Shown: positions 28,139 through 40,208 of the stretch, in pieces
Layout of the letters: each line of letters opens with the position of its first letter
Numbering within the stretch: the first letter of the stretch is position 1
Assembly: GCA_903911355.1 (NCBI GenBank)
Contig: CAIWDD010000088.1
Location: 1-64,000 of the forward strand
Source of the DNA: an uncultured Nodularia sp.
GTDB taxonomy: Bacteria > Cyanobacteriota > Cyanobacteriia > Cyanobacteriales > Nostocaceae
Length of the DNA: 64,000 nt
Reading direction: 5' to 3'
The notes under the pieces: generated by a model
The model's input: only the letters and a program-made list of their open reading frames with translations
What the model was told of the DNA's origin: nothing
The model's database searches: none
Translations under genes and position numbers: made by a program

Positions 28139-28244
28139 CTCACTGATAATTTCTCAACTCAAATAGGATGACTATAGATATTCTGTTAATTGTCTCATCA
28201 AAGCAGACTGAAAACCTCATGGGATATCGTCCTTGGGAATGAGT

Positions 28245-28268
28245 AGAGACGCTCTCAAGAGCGCCTCT
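28245..28268 (-). terminator. hairpin after chlH
   Basis: A nearly palindromic AGAGGCGCTCTTGAGAGCG continuing TCTCT lies about 10 bases past the chlH stop. No T-run follows, so it may be a dispersed repeat acting as a transcript end. Confidence 0.45.
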
Positions 28269-28278
28269 ATCCTAAAGG

Positions 28279-31200
28279 TTATTCTATTCCTTCGATGCGG
28301 TCTTCGACTTCTTGGTACAACTCGCGGAGGCGGTCTAAATTATCCTCGCTAGTTTCCCAATAACCCCGACCATTCACCTCCAACAAAGTTGAGACAATCT
28401 TGCGGAAAGAATGGGGGTTGAGATTCATCAACCGTTTTTGCATTTCTTCATCTTTGATGAAGGTTTCATTGGTATCTTCATAAATCCAGTTATCCACAGC
28501 GCCAGCCGTCGCACTCCAACCGGTGGTATTTACCAACCGCTTAGAGAGTTCGCGCACACCTTCGTAACCGTGGGATAACATCCCCTCATACCATTTGGGG
28601 TTTAACAACTTAGTCCGCGCATCTAAACGTACAGTTTCCGATAATGTCCGTACCTGTGCATTAGCTGTGGTAGTATCTGCAATGTAAGATGCTGGCTTTT
28701 TACCATCACTGCGCAGACTGGCGACTAACTTTGTGGGATCGGAATCAAAGTAGTGGGAAACATCAGTTAAGCTAATTTCGGAAGAGTCGAGATTTTGGAA
28801 AGTTGCATCAGCAGTTTTTAAAGTGGTTTCAAAAATCTGCCGGGATTCATCCATCACACCGGGGTTATCGGAGTTGAAAGAGAATGATTTCCGTCTCAAG
28901 TACATTTCCTGCAACTCGGCCTCACTATCCCAAGTGCTGTTTTCTACCGCCAAGTTAATATTTGAGGAGTAGGAACCAGAAGCGTTGGAGAATACGCGGG
29001 TTGCTGCTTGTCTGAGGTTAATTCCCATTTCCTCAGCTTGTTGTAAAGCGTGTTTGCGGACAAAGTTCATTTCTAAAGGTTCGTCAGCTTCCGCGGCCAT
29101 TTTTACCCCTTGGTCTAGGAGGTTCATTTGGTTAATGAACAAGTCGCGGAACACACCGGAACAGTTGATGACTACATCAATTCTGGGTCGTCCCAACTCT
29201 TCTAAAGGTATTAATTCTAATTTATTCACCCGTCCTAAAGCATCGGGAACCGGACGCACACCAATCATCCACATAATCTGTGCTAGGGATTCACCGTAAG
29301 TTTTAATGTTATCGGTTCCCCAAAGGACACAGGCGATGGTTTCTGGCCATTTACCCTCATTTTCTGCCTTATTACGTATCAACAGCCTATCTACAACGAT
29401 TTTGGCTGATTGCACAGCGGCGGTGGTGGGGATAGATTGGGGGTCTAGGGCGTGGATATTCTTACCTGTGGGTAGTACATCCGGGTTGCGGATGGGGTCA
29501 CCACCGGGGCCTGGTAGGATATACTCACCTTCTAAACCTTGGAGTAATGCGCCGAGTTCGTTATCTGCACAAACTTGTTGTAAGCAGAATTCCAAATACT
29601 CAAATAGTGGTTTTAAAGCAGCAGCGTCAACTTGGGGATAACCTGCTTCATGTAATGCTTCTACCCAAGGTTGTTTTTTACCCATGTTGAAGAAGTTCAA
29701 CCGGGAAACTAGGGAAACTCGCCCTTGGGCGTCGGTTTGTGCTTTGACGAGTGCACCTACAGCGCTCCGGGTAGCTAGGGTGATGTCTTGCAGTAGTTGC
29801 ACATCTTCTAAAACCCCTAGGTCGCTGTTTTGGTAAATATCGTCGATGTTCCGCCCGATGCTGTTAGCAATGATGCGGGGTAAGCTGAGAATTTCTTCTT
29901 CTTGACGGTCTAAACTGGCGATGTTTACCAGGGTAGCTACTGCTTCTTCGGCGGTGGGTGGTTTACCAATGATGTGTAAGCCACAAGGTAACAACCTAGA
30001 TTCAATTTCCATTAACTTGCGGTAGACCCTACCAACGATTTGATCTCGCTCATCGGCGGTCATATCTTTAGCGTCGGTTTCTGGTAAGTTAATGTCTTTA
30101 TCCAGGTTGACGATGCGGCATTTATCCATGATGGTGTTGACAATGGGAATACCGCGACCACTGTCTTTTAAGGTTTGGTAGGAAGCTATTAACTCGCTGA
30201 GTTCCTTTAAACCTTTGTATAAACCTGCGTTTTCTGCGGGTGGGGTGAGGTAAGAAATGGTTTCAGCGTAACTGCGCCGTTTGGCGATGGTGGCTTCACT
30301 GGGGTTATTAGCTGCGTAATAATACAGGTTAGGAATTGTACCGATTAAGTTATCTGGGTAACAGTCTCCAGACATCCCCATTTGCTTACCGGGCATGAAT
30401 TCCAAGGAGCCGTGAGTACCAAAGTGCAGCACTGCATCTGCGCCCCAAATCCGTTCTAGGTAGGTGTAATAAGCAGCAAAGCCATGGTGTGGGCTGGCGG
30501 AACGGGAGAACAATAGGCGCATGGGGTCACCTTCGTAACCAAAGGTGGGTTGTACGCCGATGAAGACGTTACCAAATTGTTTACCGTAAATTAGCAGGTT
30601 CTGCCCATCGCTGTTGAGGTTTCCGGGGGGTGGTCCCCAGTTTTCTTCTAGGCGTTGGGAGTAGGGGGTAAGTGCTTCATATTCTGGTACTGACATCTTG
30701 TAGGCGATGTTCAGTTCTGGGCTTGCATACTGGGCTTGAGCATCGTGGATGACTTCTTCCATCAATGCTTGGGCGCTTTCGGGGATGTTTTGCACATCGT
30801 AGCCGTTGTTTCTTAGCCCTTTTAATGCTTCGTAGATGGAGCCGAATACATCTAGGTAGGCGGCGGTACCGACGTTACCTTTATCTGGGGGGAAGCTGAA
30901 AACGGTGATGGCAACTTTTTTTTCTAGTTTGGGCTTGCGGCGCAGGTTAGCCCATTTTAATGCCCGTTGTGCTACTGCTTCTACTCTATCTTGGAGGGCG
31001 ATCGCTTTACCTGTAGCTCCATCTCTACCTGAGAGAATGATTGGCTCAATGGCTCCATCTAATTCGGGGATGGCAATTTGTAAGGCTACTTGTATGGGAT
31101 GTAAGCCTAAATCACTATCTAACCATTCTTCGGTAGTTTGGAAGACTAAGGGCAATGCCACCATGTAAGGACGATTGAGGCGTTTTAGGGCTTCAATGGC

Positions 31201-32265
31201 CTTGGGATGGTCTTGTCTGGCGGGTCCACCTACCAAAGCAAAACCAGTCAGAGATACAACTGCATCTACTAAGGCGTTTTTGGTAGTTGGTTCGTAGAAG
31301 TAAGCATCTACTGGTTTAGAGAAGTCCAACCCACCAGCAAACACAGGAATGACTTTGGCACCGAGTGATTCTAATTCCTGGACTATGGCTACATAATGAG
31401 CATCATCACCAGTAACTAGGTGGGTACGTTGTAATACTAATCCTACACAAGGAGCTAAGGGATCTTTGAGATCGCCGGAAATGTCCTTGCGAGCTGTATA
31501 CCAATTCAGGTATTCTTTGACATCCTCAAACATAGTCGTGGCCAGAGGATGCCAAATACCCATATCCGGGTAGACAACTGGCGCTTCATATGTAGCAGAT
31601 GCAAAGTTCTTTTTGTCTACATCTTTTAATACATATTTATCAGCTAGCATCAGCAAGAAGTTTTCCAGGTTTTCTGGTGAACCTCCCAGCCAATACTGAA
31701 AACTGAGCATGAAGTTTCGCGCATCCTGTGCCTTTTCCATCGGCAGGAACTTTAATACTTGGGGTAAGGTCCGCAACAGCTTTAACATTCCGTCTTGGAA
31801 ACCCGCCCCTGATTTCTCCTTGCGTTTGCGCATGAATTGAGCGATCGCACTCTTGGATTGTCCCAACTGTGCCAAGGAAAAGCTCCCCATTTTATTGAGG
31901 CGCATCACTTCTGGCATTGATGGGAACACTACCGCTACATCCAGGCGATCGCGGTATGGTTCAACGGCGGCAATTACTTTCTGTGCTAAGTCTTCTATGA
32001 AAATAAGTGAAGCGATAAAGATATTAGCAGTTTCCATATCCCGTTTGAACTCTTCATAGTTCTCTGGGTCTCGGAGTTCCTCGATCAAATACCCGCTCAC
32101 CTCAATGGCTAGGTTGGGGTTGTTCGAGTTAATGGTGCTAACAGCTTGCGACAATGCACTTTGATACTGGGACTCAAGCACGACATAGACCACCTTGATT
32201 AAATTACGTCCGCGTAAGTTATCAGGCGCAATATGTCTAATGGTGGACTTGACGTGGGTGAACAT
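28279..32265 (-). CDS. chlH: magnesium chelatase subunit H
   Basis: 1328 residues, the usual length of ChlH. The N-terminal domain (about 1-160, with [14 protein letters not shown]) is followed by the CobN/Mg-chelatase body. It binds protoporphyrin IX and, with ChlI and ChlD, inserts Mg2+ in the first step of chlorophyll synthesis. [20 protein letters not shown] is the strongly conserved central block. AAGGAG precedes the ATG on the minus strand. The 285-base divergent region before lpxB-like gene must hold its promoter; it is AT-rich and I see no clear operator. Confidence 0.98.
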   Translation of the reverse strand: MFTHVKSTIRHIAPDNLRGRNLIKVVYVVLESQYQSALSQAVSTINSNNPNLAIEVSGYLIEELRDPENYEEFKRDMETANIFIASLIFIEDLAQKVIAAVEPYRDRLDVAVVFPSMPEVMRLNKMGSFSLAQLGQSKSAIAQFMRKRKEKSGAGFQDGMLKLLRTLPQVLKFLPMEKAQDARNFMLSFQYWLGGSPENLENFLLMLADKYVLKDVDKKNFASATYEAPVVYPDMGIWHPLATTMFEDVKEYLNWYTARKDISGDLKDPLAPCVGLVLQRTHLVTGDDAHYVAIVQELESLGAKVIPVFAGGLDFSKPVDAYFYEPTTKNALVDAVVSLTGFALVGGPARQDHPKAIEALKRLNRPYMVALPLVFQTTEEWLDSDLGLHPIQVALQIAIPELDGAIEPIILSGRDGATGKAIALQDRVEAVAQRALKWANLRRKPKLEKKVAITVFSFPPDKGNVGTAAYLDVFGSIYEALKGLRNNGYDVQNIPESAQALMEEVIHDAQAQYASPELNIAYKMSVPEYEALTPYSQRLEENWGPPPGNLNSDGQNLLIYGKQFGNVFIGVQPTFGYEGDPMRLLFSRSASPHHGFAAYYTYLERIWGADAVLHFGTHGSLEFMPGKQMGMSGDCYPDNLIGTIPNLYYYAANNPSEATIAKRRSYAETISYLTPPAENAGLYKGLKELSELIASYQTLKDSGRGIPIVNTIMDKCRIVNLDKDINLPETDAKDMTADERDQIVGRVYRKLMEIESRLLPCGLHIIGKPPTAEEAVATLVNIASLDRQEEEILSLPRIIANSIGRNIDDIYQNSDLGVLEDVQLLQDITLATRSAVGALVKAQTDAQGRVSLVSRLNFFNMGKKQPWVEALHEAGYPQVDAAALKPLFEYLEFCLQQVCADNELGALLQGLEGEYILPGPGGDPIRNPDVLPTGKNIHALDPQSIPTTAAVQSAKIVVDRLLIRNKAENEGKWPETIACVLWGTDNIKTYGESLAQIMWMIGVRPVPDALGRVNKLELIPLEELGRPRIDVVINCSGVFRDLFINQMNLLDQGVKMAAEADEPLEMNFVRKHALQQAEEMGINLRQAATRVFSNASGSYSSNINLAVENSTWDSEAELQEMYLRRKSFSFNSDNPGVMDESRQIFETTLKTADATFQNLDSSEISLTDVSHYFDSDPTKLVASLRSDGKKPASYIADTTTANAQVRTLSETVRLDARTKLLNPKWYEGMLSHGYEGVRELSKRLVNTTGWSATAGAVDNWIYEDTNETFIKDEEMQKRLMNLNPHSFRKIVSTLLEVNGRGYWETSEDNLDRLRELYQEVEDRIEGIE

Positions 32266-32550
32266 GCAGATAGGCTCCTTGTGATGCGTGTTCTCTAACT
32301 GAAGTTCTCAGCGACATCTGCCGCCAGAGTTACTTCTTTTTTTCGGCAATATTAATTTTTTATCAGAAAAACCTTGACCTTTGAGCATTTTTTGGGCTTT
32401 ATGACACAAATCGATATAAAAAAATAAATATTTATTTATAAATCTTGACAAATTACAAAAGTATTTACTCACATTTTTGTAACGAAATCGTAATATTTAC
32501 CGATTGGCGACTCAGAACTAGAATGACTAGAGACCAATCAGCAATCACCA

Positions 32551-33807
32551 ATGAGTAAACTTGATATATTAGTTCTCTCCAATGGACCAGGGGAGGTAAC
32601 TACATGGGTGCGTCCATTTGTCAAGTCTTTGCGGCAAAAATTAGGGGATAATCCTTGTGTGGTGAGGATTTCTGTAGTTTTGTCACCCTGTCCAAATGCT
32701 AGCGGTAAAGAAGCAGCGATCGCCCTTTCCTATCCAGAAGTGGATAGAGTACAAGCAGCAAAACATTTTTGGCCATTCTTGCTGTGGGGTAAAACTGCCG
32801 AAAATTGGGACTGGGGCGATCGCGGTGTGGTAGTTTTCCTAGGTGGCGATCAAATTTTTCCCCTGGTCATTGGCAAAAAACTGGGATATCGCACAGTGGT
32901 GTATGCTGAATGGGATGCACGTTGGTATCATTGGATTGACCGGTTTGCAGTCATGCAGACCAAAGTTACCCAAAAAGTCCCCCCAAAATATGCCCATAAA
33001 TTTACAGTTGTGGGAGACTTAATGGTAGAAGCGCAGAGACTGGAGCAAGTTTTAACTCCCAACTCCTCCCCAAACACAGAAATAATCGGTTTACTCCCCG
33101 GTTCCAAAAGCGCTAAATTAGCTCAAGGTGTGCCATTAACCCTAGCGATCGCCGAATATATTCACGCCCGAAGACCCCAAACCAGATTTATAATTCCCCT
33201 AGCGCCGACATTGGATTTACAAACTTTAGCAAGTTTTGCTGATGCAAAAAACAATCCTTTTGTCAAGGTATTTGGTAGTTACGCCGCTGTTTTAGTGGAA
33301 TCAGAGCATCCCACCCTCAAAACAGAGAAAGGTTTATCTGTGGAACTGTGCAGAGAAAATCCCGCCTATGAATTATTATCCCACTGTAGCATCTGCTTAA
33401 CCACCGTTGGGGCAAACACAGCCGAATTGGGGGCTTTAGCTGTACCGATGATTGTTTTGCTACCGACACAACAACTTGATGCTATGCGTTCTTGGGATGG
33501 TTTACCGGGATTATTAGCTAATTTACCCGGGTTGGGTTCCACCTTTGCTAAGGTGATTAACTGGCTGGTATTGAGTCGTAAAGGTTTATTAGCATGGCCC
33601 AATATCTGGGCACAACAAGAGATTGTACCAGAACTAGTGGGCAAACTCCAGCCCCCAGAAATAGGAGAAATGGTTTTAGATTTTTTGACTCATCCAGAAA
33701 AATTAGCAGCAATTCGGGATAAACTACGCAATGTTAGGGGAGAAAGTGGTGCTGCGGATAAATTAGCACAAATTGTCACAGAAGAGATAGAAAATTCATA
33801 CATATAA
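32551..33807 (+). CDS. LpxB-like glycosyltransferase (lipid-A-disaccharide synthase related)
   Basis: 418 residues. The N-terminal LDILVLSNGPGEVTTWVRPF resembles the UDP-sugar-binding GT-B fold of LpxB. LLPGSKSAKLA and CLTTVGANTAELGALAVPM (about 290) match the C-terminal nucleotide-sugar site. Cyanobacteria carry this second, longer LpxB relative besides the true enzyme; its product is not established. It is divergent from chlH and 30 bases before the type IIG gene. Confidence 0.75.
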   Translation: MSKLDILVLSNGPGEVTTWVRPFVKSLRQKLGDNPCVVRISVVLSPCPNASGKEAAIALSYPEVDRVQAAKHFWPFLLWGKTAENWDWGDRGVVVFLGGDQIFPLVIGKKLGYRTVVYAEWDARWYHWIDRFAVMQTKVTQKVPPKYAHKFTVVGDLMVEAQRLEQVLTPNSSPNTEIIGLLPGSKSAKLAQGVPLTLAIAEYIHARRPQTRFIIPLAPTLDLQTLASFADAKNNPFVKVFGSYAAVLVESEHPTLKTEKGLSVELCRENPAYELLSHCSICLTTVGANTAELGALAVPMIVLLPTQQLDAMRSWDGLPGLLANLPGLGSTFAKVINWLVLSRKGLLAWPNIWAQQEIVPELVGKLQPPEIGEMVLDFLTHPEKLAAIRDKLRNVRGESGAADKLAQIVTEEIENSYI

Positions 33808-33837
33808 CTCAAATAACACTACTTATTAACACCAAAT

Positions 33838-36800
33838 ATGAATGTTCCTGTAAGTATCATTCGACTTGTTGAGCATTTTCACCAGCAAATAGATTTATAT
33901 AAAGCAGGTGGGTTAAACGAAACACAAACTCGGATTCAATTTATTGATCCATTTTTTGCGGCCTTGGGATGGGACATGAGCAATGAACAACAAACAGCTG
34001 ACATTTACCAAGATGTTGTTCATGAAGATAGTTTAAAAATTAGTCATACTCAAAAAGCCAAAGCACCAGATTATAGTTTTCGCGTAGGGGGAGTAAGAAA
34101 GTTTTTTGTAGAAGCGAAAAAACCTGCTGTAAATGTAGGGACAAATATTAGTGCTGCATTTCAACTCAGGCGTTATGGATGGTCAGCTAAATTACCTCTA
34201 AGCATTCTCACAGATTTTGAGGAATTTTCCGTTTATGATTGTCGCCTGATGCCCAATAAAAATGATTCAGCATCTCAAGGCAGAGTTAAACATTTTCATT
34301 ATACAGAATATGTAGAAAAATGGGCAGAAATTTATCAACTTTTTTCTAAAGAAGCGGTCTTAAATGGTGCTTTAGAAAAATTTGCTGAAACTCAAGTAAA
34401 AGCCGGTATCACTGTTGATAGGGCTTTTTTACAGGAAATTGAAACTTGGCGAGAAAATTTAGGGGCTAATATTGCTTGGCGCAACCCAGAAATTGAGCAA
34501 CGAGAGTTAAATTTTGCCGTCCAAATCACCATTAATAGAATTGTCTTTCTGCGGATTTGCGAAGATAGGGAAATAGAAAATTATCAGCAGTTATTTAATT
34601 TATTAAAATTTCATAATATTTATCAAGAGTTAGGGCGTTTATTTATTAATGCTGACTATCGTTATAATTCTGGTTTATTTCATTTTCAACAGGAGAAAGG
34701 AAGGGAAGCACCAGATGATTTTACTCTCAATTTGGTTATAGAAGATTATCCTTTGAGGGCTATTATTAAAAAACTGTACCCCCCAGAAAGTCCATATGAA
34801 TTTTCTGTAATTCCTGTAGAAATTTTAGGACAAGTTTATGAGCAGTTTCTAGGTAAAGTGATTACTTTATCTGCAAGTCGCCAAGTAGTAATAGAAGATA
34901 AACCAGAAGTTAGAAAAGCTGGGGGTGTTTATTATACTCCTAGTTATATTGTGGATTATATTGTTAAACATACCATTGGTAAGGCATTAGAGGATAAGAA
35001 ACCGGAAAAAGTCCAAGATATGACAGTTATTGACCCTGCTTGTGGGTCTGGTTCTTTTTTAATTGTGGCTTATCAATTTTTATTAGATTGGTATTTACAG
35101 CAATATCTGCAAACCCCCAAGAAGTACAAAAATAAAATTTATCAAGTTAGCAGTAATACTTGGCGGTTAACTGCAACTGAGAGAAAACGCATTTTATTAA
35201 CTCACATTTATGGTGTAGATATTGACCAACAAGCAGTGGAAACAACTAAGTTATCTTTGTTGTTAAAGGTCTTAGAAGGTGAGTCAGGTGAAACTATTAC
35301 CAAACAGTTAGAATTTTTAAAAGAAAGGGCTTTACCAGATTTAGATGATAACATTCAATGTGGTAATTCTTTAATAGATGGAAAATTTTATCATAATAAT
35401 CAGCTTAATTTACTAGATGAAGATACAGCTTATCGGGTTAATGTGTTTGATTGGGAAACAGCTTTCCCAGCAATTATGAACCGAGGGGGGTTTGATGTAG
35501 TTATTGGTAACCCTCCCTATATTCGTATTCAGGCTTTAAAGGAATGGGCTGCTTTGGAAGTAGAATTTTATAAGGAACAATATGTTTCTGCAAGTAAGGG
35601 AAATTATGATATTTATGTTGTTTTTGTCGAAAAAGGACTAAATCTGTTAAGAAAGGATGGGCGTTTGGGCTTGATCTTACCCCATAAGTTTTTTAATGCT
35701 CAATATGGAGAATCTTTAAGAAAATTAATTGCTAAAGGTCAATACCTGGAAAAAATAGTTTACTTTGGAGATCAACAAGTTTTTCCTAAAGTATCAACTT
35801 ATACTTGTTTGCTTTTCTTATCTAAGACAAATAAATCAGAAGTTACTTTTATTCAAGTACAGGATTTATTAGAGTGGGTTACTGATGACAGTATTGAAAA
35901 AATCAGCATTATTCAACAATCTTTTATTAGTAAAACCTGGAACTTTAGCAAATTTAATCACGCCTTATTCTTTGAAAAGTTTAATGACCATAGATTTGTA
36001 AGTTTAGGTATTATTAAAAATAATATTTCCCAAGGTATTAGAACCAGCGCGAATGAAGTATATGTTGTAGATTTTATTTCTCAAAAGAGAGATAACTTAC
36101 TAGATGTGTATTCTAAATCTTTAGATAAACTAATTACAATTGAATCAAGTTTAACTTGTCCTTTTCTACAGGGTAAGGAAATTAAAGCCTATCAGCTTTT
36201 ATATTCCAATAAGTTATTGATTATTCCTTACGAACTAGTGAACGGACAAGTTAACCTGATCAATGAAAATAAATTCTGTAATAATTATCCGCTAACTCTT
36301 GATTATCTCATGCAAAATAAAATCAAATTAGAAAACCGAGAAAAAGGTAAGATGCTGGGATCTGGTTGGTATGCTTATACAAGAAATCAAAATATAGAGT
36401 TGATGAAATATCCTAAAATACTAGTACCTGATATTGCAATTAAAGCATCTTTTGCCTTAGATGAAAGAGGCGAATATGCTTTTACTAGTGGTTATGGAAT
36501 TACACTAAAAAATCATGTCAATGAGTCTATTAAATATATTTTAGGATTACTCAATAGTAAGTTATTAGATTTTTACTTCAAGAATATTAGCACCACAATT
36601 CGTGGTGGGTTTTTCCGTTATTTTACTCAGTTTGTTGAGCAGCTACCAATCCGCAGGATTAATTTCGATAATTTATCAGAAAAAAATCTTCACAATCAAA
36701 TAGTTAAACTTGTTGAACAAATGTTGTTTTTGCATGAACAGCTAAATCAAGCTCAAACACCACCAGCTAAAAGAAGAATTCAACAACAACTTAATGCTAC

Positions 36801-36885
36801 AGATAGACAGATTAATCAGTTGGTGTATGAACTCTATGAATTAACTGATCAGGAAATAGCTATTGTGGAAGGGTCATTCGTCTAA
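33838..36885 (+). CDS. type IIG restriction-modification enzyme
   Basis: 1015 residues, nuclease and methyltransferase in one chain. The N-terminal nuclease has a PD-(D/E)xK core: Asp78 (APDYSF) and Glu92-x-Lys94 (FVEAKK). The methyltransferase has motif I DPACGSGSFL (about 398-407) and motif IV NPPY (about 557), marking an N6-adenine enzyme of the Eco57I type. The C-terminal region (about 690-960) is TaqI-like specificity domain. One complete gene without visible damage, AT-rich, placed right behind core genes. The recognition sequence is unknown. It ends overlapping the next convergent gene by 12 bases. Confidence 0.92.
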   Translation: MNVPVSIIRLVEHFHQQIDLYKAGGLNETQTRIQFIDPFFAALGWDMSNEQQTADIYQDVVHEDSLKISHTQKAKAPDYSFRVGGVRKFFVEAKKPAVNVGTNISAAFQLRRYGWSAKLPLSILTDFEEFSVYDCRLMPNKNDSASQGRVKHFHYTEYVEKWAEIYQLFSKEAVLNGALEKFAETQVKAGITVDRAFLQEIETWRENLGANIAWRNPEIEQRELNFAVQITINRIVFLRICEDREIENYQQLFNLLKFHNIYQELGRLFINADYRYNSGLFHFQQEKGREAPDDFTLNLVIEDYPLRAIIKKLYPPESPYEFSVIPVEILGQVYEQFLGKVITLSASRQVVIEDKPEVRKAGGVYYTPSYIVDYIVKHTIGKALEDKKPEKVQDMTVIDPACGSGSFLIVAYQFLLDWYLQQYLQTPKKYKNKIYQVSSNTWRLTATERKRILLTHIYGVDIDQQAVETTKLSLLLKVLEGESGETITKQLEFLKERALPDLDDNIQCGNSLIDGKFYHNNQLNLLDEDTAYRVNVFDWETAFPAIMNRGGFDVVIGNPPYIRIQALKEWAALEVEFYKEQYVSASKGNYDIYVVFVEKGLNLLRKDGRLGLILPHKFFNAQYGESLRKLIAKGQYLEKIVYFGDQQVFPKVSTYTCLLFLSKTNKSEVTFIQVQDLLEWVTDDSIEKISIIQQSFISKTWNFSKFNHALFFEKFNDHRFVSLGIIKNNISQGIRTSANEVYVVDFISQKRDNLLDVYSKSLDKLITIESSLTCPFLQGKEIKAYQLLYSNKLLIIPYELVNGQVNLINENKFCNNYPLTLDYLMQNKIKLENREKGKMLGSGWYAYTRNQNIELMKYPKILVPDIAIKASFALDERGEYAFTSGYGITLKNHVNESIKYILGLLNSKLLDFYFKNISTTIRGGFFRYFTQFVEQLPIRRINFDNLSEKNLHNQIVKLVEQMLFLHEQLNQAQTPPAKRRIQQQLNATDRQINQLVYELYELTDQEIAIVEGSFV

Positions 36886-37260
36886 TTCCCCACTTTGGCG
36901 AGCTAGTTCATAAATAGCAGAAATAATACAAGCCATTATACCTATGCTGATGCCCCAGCTACGTCCTAAGCTAATTTCTAGCAACCAGTTCGATAAAGCG
37001 CCAATTACTAGAAAGGGAATGATGCTAAATAGTGAAGCGTAAAAGGCGTTTTGAGATTCTCTGGCTTGGCGTGTTTTTTCAAATTCTTGTTGACTGATGT
37101 AAAGCGATCGCTCGGCGAAGTTAAACCATTTACTCAGCAGTTCTATTATTATATCACGCAGTGGGGAAAATATCAAGTATAGCGCCAATGACCACAGACA
37201 GGCTCCGGCGATGGCGATTTTGTCTATCTCAAAATGGAAAGGAAAAATTTCATTAATCAT
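36874..37260 (-). CDS. membrane protein of unknown function
   Basis: 128 residues with an N-terminal hydrophobic segment (about 12-30) and two more (about 78-94 and 97-115), separated by a charged stretch (LSKWFNFAERSLYISQQEFE). Its 3' end overlaps the tail of the convergent type IIG gene. I do not recognise a family. It may have been the original downstream neighbour of the LpxB-like gene before the restriction gene arrived. Confidence 0.55.
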   Translation of the reverse strand: MINEIFPFHFEIDKIAIAGACLWSLALYLIFSPLRDIIIELLSKWFNFAERSLYISQQEFEKTRQARESQNAFYASLFSIIPFLVIGALSNWLLEISLGRSWGISIGIMACIISAIYELARQSGELDE

Positions 37261-37405
37261 AGCTGGGGATGTCCTGCGGGTGGCAAAGTTAACTATAAAT
37301 TGACCTTTTAAGCAATTTTAAGCCTAAAACCCCGCATAATTTTTTTTATTGCCAAAAATCAATGAACTGCTCTTTCTTTAAGCTTTGGGGAAGTCTCTTG
37401 GGGAG

Positions 37406-37534
37406 ATGGGGGGCTTGCCACTGCAATCGTCTCTGCCAAAAGAGAATTACAATTTTGATGATCTATCCCTGTGGCTAGGGATTAATCTGGCGATCGCTTT
37501 ATACAAATATACGGAACTGCGATCGCTTCCCTAA
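37406..37534 (+). other. possible small ORF in a gap
   Basis: A 42-codon frame (MGGLPLQSSLPKENYNFDDL...) fills the 270-base gap before the small copper-cluster gene and ends at its stop codon on the other strand. It has GGGGAG just before the ATG, though too close for a ribosome site, and contains two GCGATCGC-type sites. Possibly a gene remnant; the gap otherwise shows nothing. Confidence 0.2.
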
Positions 37535-37771
37535 TTAATCTTCTTTGCGGTTGGGTTGCGATGGTGATTTACTCAACAGAAACCACCATAGCTCTAACCC
37601 AATTAAAGCTACACCACCAAGAGTTACACCAACTTTCAAAGCCAAAGGTTGCGACCTAGGGTGAAAATCATTAGTTTCCCCTGATGAATGAGTTGGTATT
37701 GTTGCTGATGCTGTTCCTAGGGATAGACCCAAAGCCGCCAGACTAGCCCAAAGTATATTTTTATTGAACAT
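37535..37771 (-). CDS. small exported membrane protein of the copper cluster
   Basis: 78 residues: a signal peptide (about 1-23, ending ASA), a His-containing loop (IPTHSSGETNDFHPRSQP), one membrane helix (about 46-66) and a polar tail. It starts eight bases after the copper ATPase stop codon, so it is the last gene of that operon. A copper-linked role is inferred from position and His residues only. Confidence 0.65.
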   Translation of the reverse strand: MFNKNILWASLAALGLSLGTASATIPTHSSGETNDFHPRSQPLALKVGVTLGGVALIGLELWWFLLSKSPSQPNRKED

Positions 37772-37779
37772 AGATGGGA

Positions 37780-40056
37780 TTATTGTACACCTCCAGAGAT
37801 GATTTTTGGTTTAAATTTCCGCAATCTCAAGGCATTGGTGACCACAGAGACGGAAGATAAAGCCATTGCAGCACCGGCGAGAATCGGATTTAGCAACCAC
37901 CCAAAGAAGGGAAAGAGAATACCCGCAGCGACTGGGATACCTATGATGTTGTAAATAAAGGCAAAGAAGAGATTTTGGCGGATATTGCCAATTGTAGCCC
38001 GGCTAAGTTGAATTGCCGTCACAATTCCTTGTAAATCTCCAGAAATCAGAGTAATATCACTCGCGGCGATCGCCACATCTGTTCCTGTACCAATCGCAAT
38101 ACCCACATCTGCTTGTGCGAGTGCAGGTGCATCATTAATACCATCACCTACCATCGCCACAATTTGAGATTTACCATCACTTTGGAGGGATTGAATTATG
38201 GCCGCTTTTTGATCTGGGCGTACCTCTGCAAAAACTCTCTGGATACCCACTTCTTGGGCGATCGCCTCCGCAGTTTTCCTGTTATCTCCAGTCAACATTA
38301 CCACTTCTAATCTAAGTTTCTGTAGTATTTTAACTGCTGCTGCTGAGGAAGGTTTCAGAGCATCAGCAATACCCATCACTCCTTCTAGAACACCATCTAC
38401 AGCTATTAAAATCACAGTTTTACCCCCAGTTTCCCAGACTTGTTTATATTCCTGGAGGGAATGATTATTAATTCCCAGTTCTGTCAACCAGCGTTCTGTA
38501 CCAATTTGTACTAAGCAGTCTGACACCACACCTTGAACGCCACTACCAGGGACAGCTGCAAAGTTATTACACTCAATTAAACTCACCTCTTGGGATTGGG
38601 CATATTTTACCACCGCATCAGCCAAGGGATGCTCGGAATTGCGCTCTACAGCAGCAGCTAACTGTAAAAGCTGTAGTTCATTGTGGTTAGCAGTACCCTT
38701 CACACAGACAAAATCGGTAACTGTGGGATTCCCTTGAGTTAAAGTTCCGGTTTTATCCAAAACAATGGTGGTGATTTTGTGTGCTAGCTCTAGGCTTTGG
38801 GCATCTTTAATTAAAATACCATTTTCCGCACCTTTACCAGTGCCCACCATAATTGAAGTGGGAGTAGCTAAACCCAAAGCGCAGGGACAAGCTATAATCA
38901 GTACACCCACTGTGGTCATGATTGCTAGGGTGAAGTTACCCATGAAGTTAAACCACATCACAAAGGTGGCGATGGCGATCGCAATTACAGCAGGTACAAA
39001 CCATCCTGTAACCTGATCTGCTAATCTTTGAATTGGCGCTTTAGAACCCTGTGCTTGCTGCACAAGTTTGACGATTTGCGCCAAAAAAGTATCCTTTCCC
39101 ACTCGTGTGGCTCGAAACTGAAAACTACCAGTTTTGTTAATAGTCGCCCCAATTACCTCATCTCCCGGTTGCTTTTGCACTGGTAAGCTTTCACCAGTAA
39201 CCATGGACTCATCAACCGTAGAGATACCAGTAATCACCTCACCATCTACAGGAATCTTTTCCCCTGGACGCACCACAATCACATCATTAATTTCCACCCC
39301 GGTAATAGAAATATCCATTTCTACACCACCACGGATAACCCTAGCATTTCTGGGTTGTAGTCCCATCAGTTTATGAATAGCTTCCGAGGTTTTTCCCCTA
39401 GCGCGATGCTCTAACAACCGCCCCAGCAAAATTAAAGCAATTACAGTTACCGAAACCTCATAATATACATGAGGGATTAAACCCTGAGCCGTAAAAAATC
39501 CCGAAAACAGAGTCACAAACAAAGAATATAGATATGCAGCACTTGTACCCACTGCCATCAGAGTATCCATTGTTGCTGTATGGTGCTGGAGGGCTTTCCA
39601 GCCATTCACATAAAAACCCCAACCACACCAAAACTGTACTGGGGTAGTCAACAGTAACTGCACCCAATAATTATGGAGAAATTCGGGAATAAACCAGAAG
39701 TTTAACCCTGTCATCATGGGTATGGAACCCACAAAAATGATTATAGCGATCACACCCGCCACAATCACCTTGCGGCTAATTTCCTGTTCCGCCGCTAACT
39801 TAATTGCTGTCTGAGTATCATCTTCTCCAGTCAGTATGTCTTCTGAAACCTGGTAAGAAGAGTATCCCGCAGCATCGATGACGCTTTGGATAATCTTTAA
39901 ATTAGTACGTGTTCGATCATAATTGATTGTAGCCTGTTCAGCAGCAAAGTTAACATTGCAGTCAATCACCCCTGGAATCAACCGAATAGCTTGGTCAATG
40001 TTGTTTGCGCAGGAAGCGCAACTCATACCCCGGAGTTTAAGCGTGAGAGTATCCAT
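37780..40056 (-). CDS. copper-translocating P-type ATPase
   Basis: 758 residues, P1B ATPase. An N-terminal metal-binding domain has GMSCASC (about 10-16). Eight membrane helices carry the ion site [14 protein letters not shown] (CPC, selective for Cu+). The phosphorylation site [13 protein letters not shown] motif (EHPLADAV) and hinge [17 protein letters not shown] are intact. It pumps copper across the plasma or thylakoid membrane, for cuproproteins such as plastocyanin; whether it is the CtaA or PacS type cannot be settled here. A chaperone gene lies 150 bases upstream and a small membrane gene downstream. Confidence 0.93.
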   Translation of the reverse strand: MDTLTLKLRGMSCASCANNIDQAIRLIPGVIDCNVNFAAEQATINYDRTRTNLKIIQSVIDAAGYSSYQVSEDILTGEDDTQTAIKLAAEQEISRKVIVAGVIAIIIFVGSIPMMTGLNFWFIPEFLHNYWVQLLLTTPVQFWCGWGFYVNGWKALQHHTATMDTLMAVGTSAAYLYSLFVTLFSGFFTAQGLIPHVYYEVSVTVIALILLGRLLEHRARGKTSEAIHKLMGLQPRNARVIRGGVEMDISITGVEINDVIVVRPGEKIPVDGEVITGISTVDESMVTGESLPVQKQPGDEVIGATINKTGSFQFRATRVGKDTFLAQIVKLVQQAQGSKAPIQRLADQVTGWFVPAVIAIAIATFVMWFNFMGNFTLAIMTTVGVLIIACPCALGLATPTSIMVGTGKGAENGILIKDAQSLELAHKITTIVLDKTGTLTQGNPTVTDFVCVKGTANHNELQLLQLAAAVERNSEHPLADAVVKYAQSQEVSLIECNNFAAVPGSGVQGVVSDCLVQIGTERWLTELGINNHSLQEYKQVWETGGKTVILIAVDGVLEGVMGIADALKPSSAAAVKILQKLRLEVVMLTGDNRKTAEAIAQEVGIQRVFAEVRPDQKAAIIQSLQSDGKSQIVAMVGDGINDAPALAQADVGIAIGTGTDVAIAASDITLISGDLQGIVTAIQLSRATIGNIRQNLFFAFIYNIIGIPVAAGILFPFFGWLLNPILAGAAMALSSVSVVTNALRLRKFKPKIISGGVQ

Positions 40057-40208
40057 GGTCAGTCAATCACTTTTGCTAGTGTAGCCTATCCAGTCAAAGT
40101 TGCATCCAGTTGATGAATGCAACTTCATCCGCTCAAACACATTTAGTTTAGATGTGTAAATTACATCAAACCCTTATACCCTAGGCATCTTAGCGGGTAT
40201 AATCAGTT

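Noticed and set aside
32266-32550. Possible riboswitch or tetrapyrrole-responsive element before chlH
   Set aside because: The AT-rich divergent region shows no clear stem set or known motif by eye.
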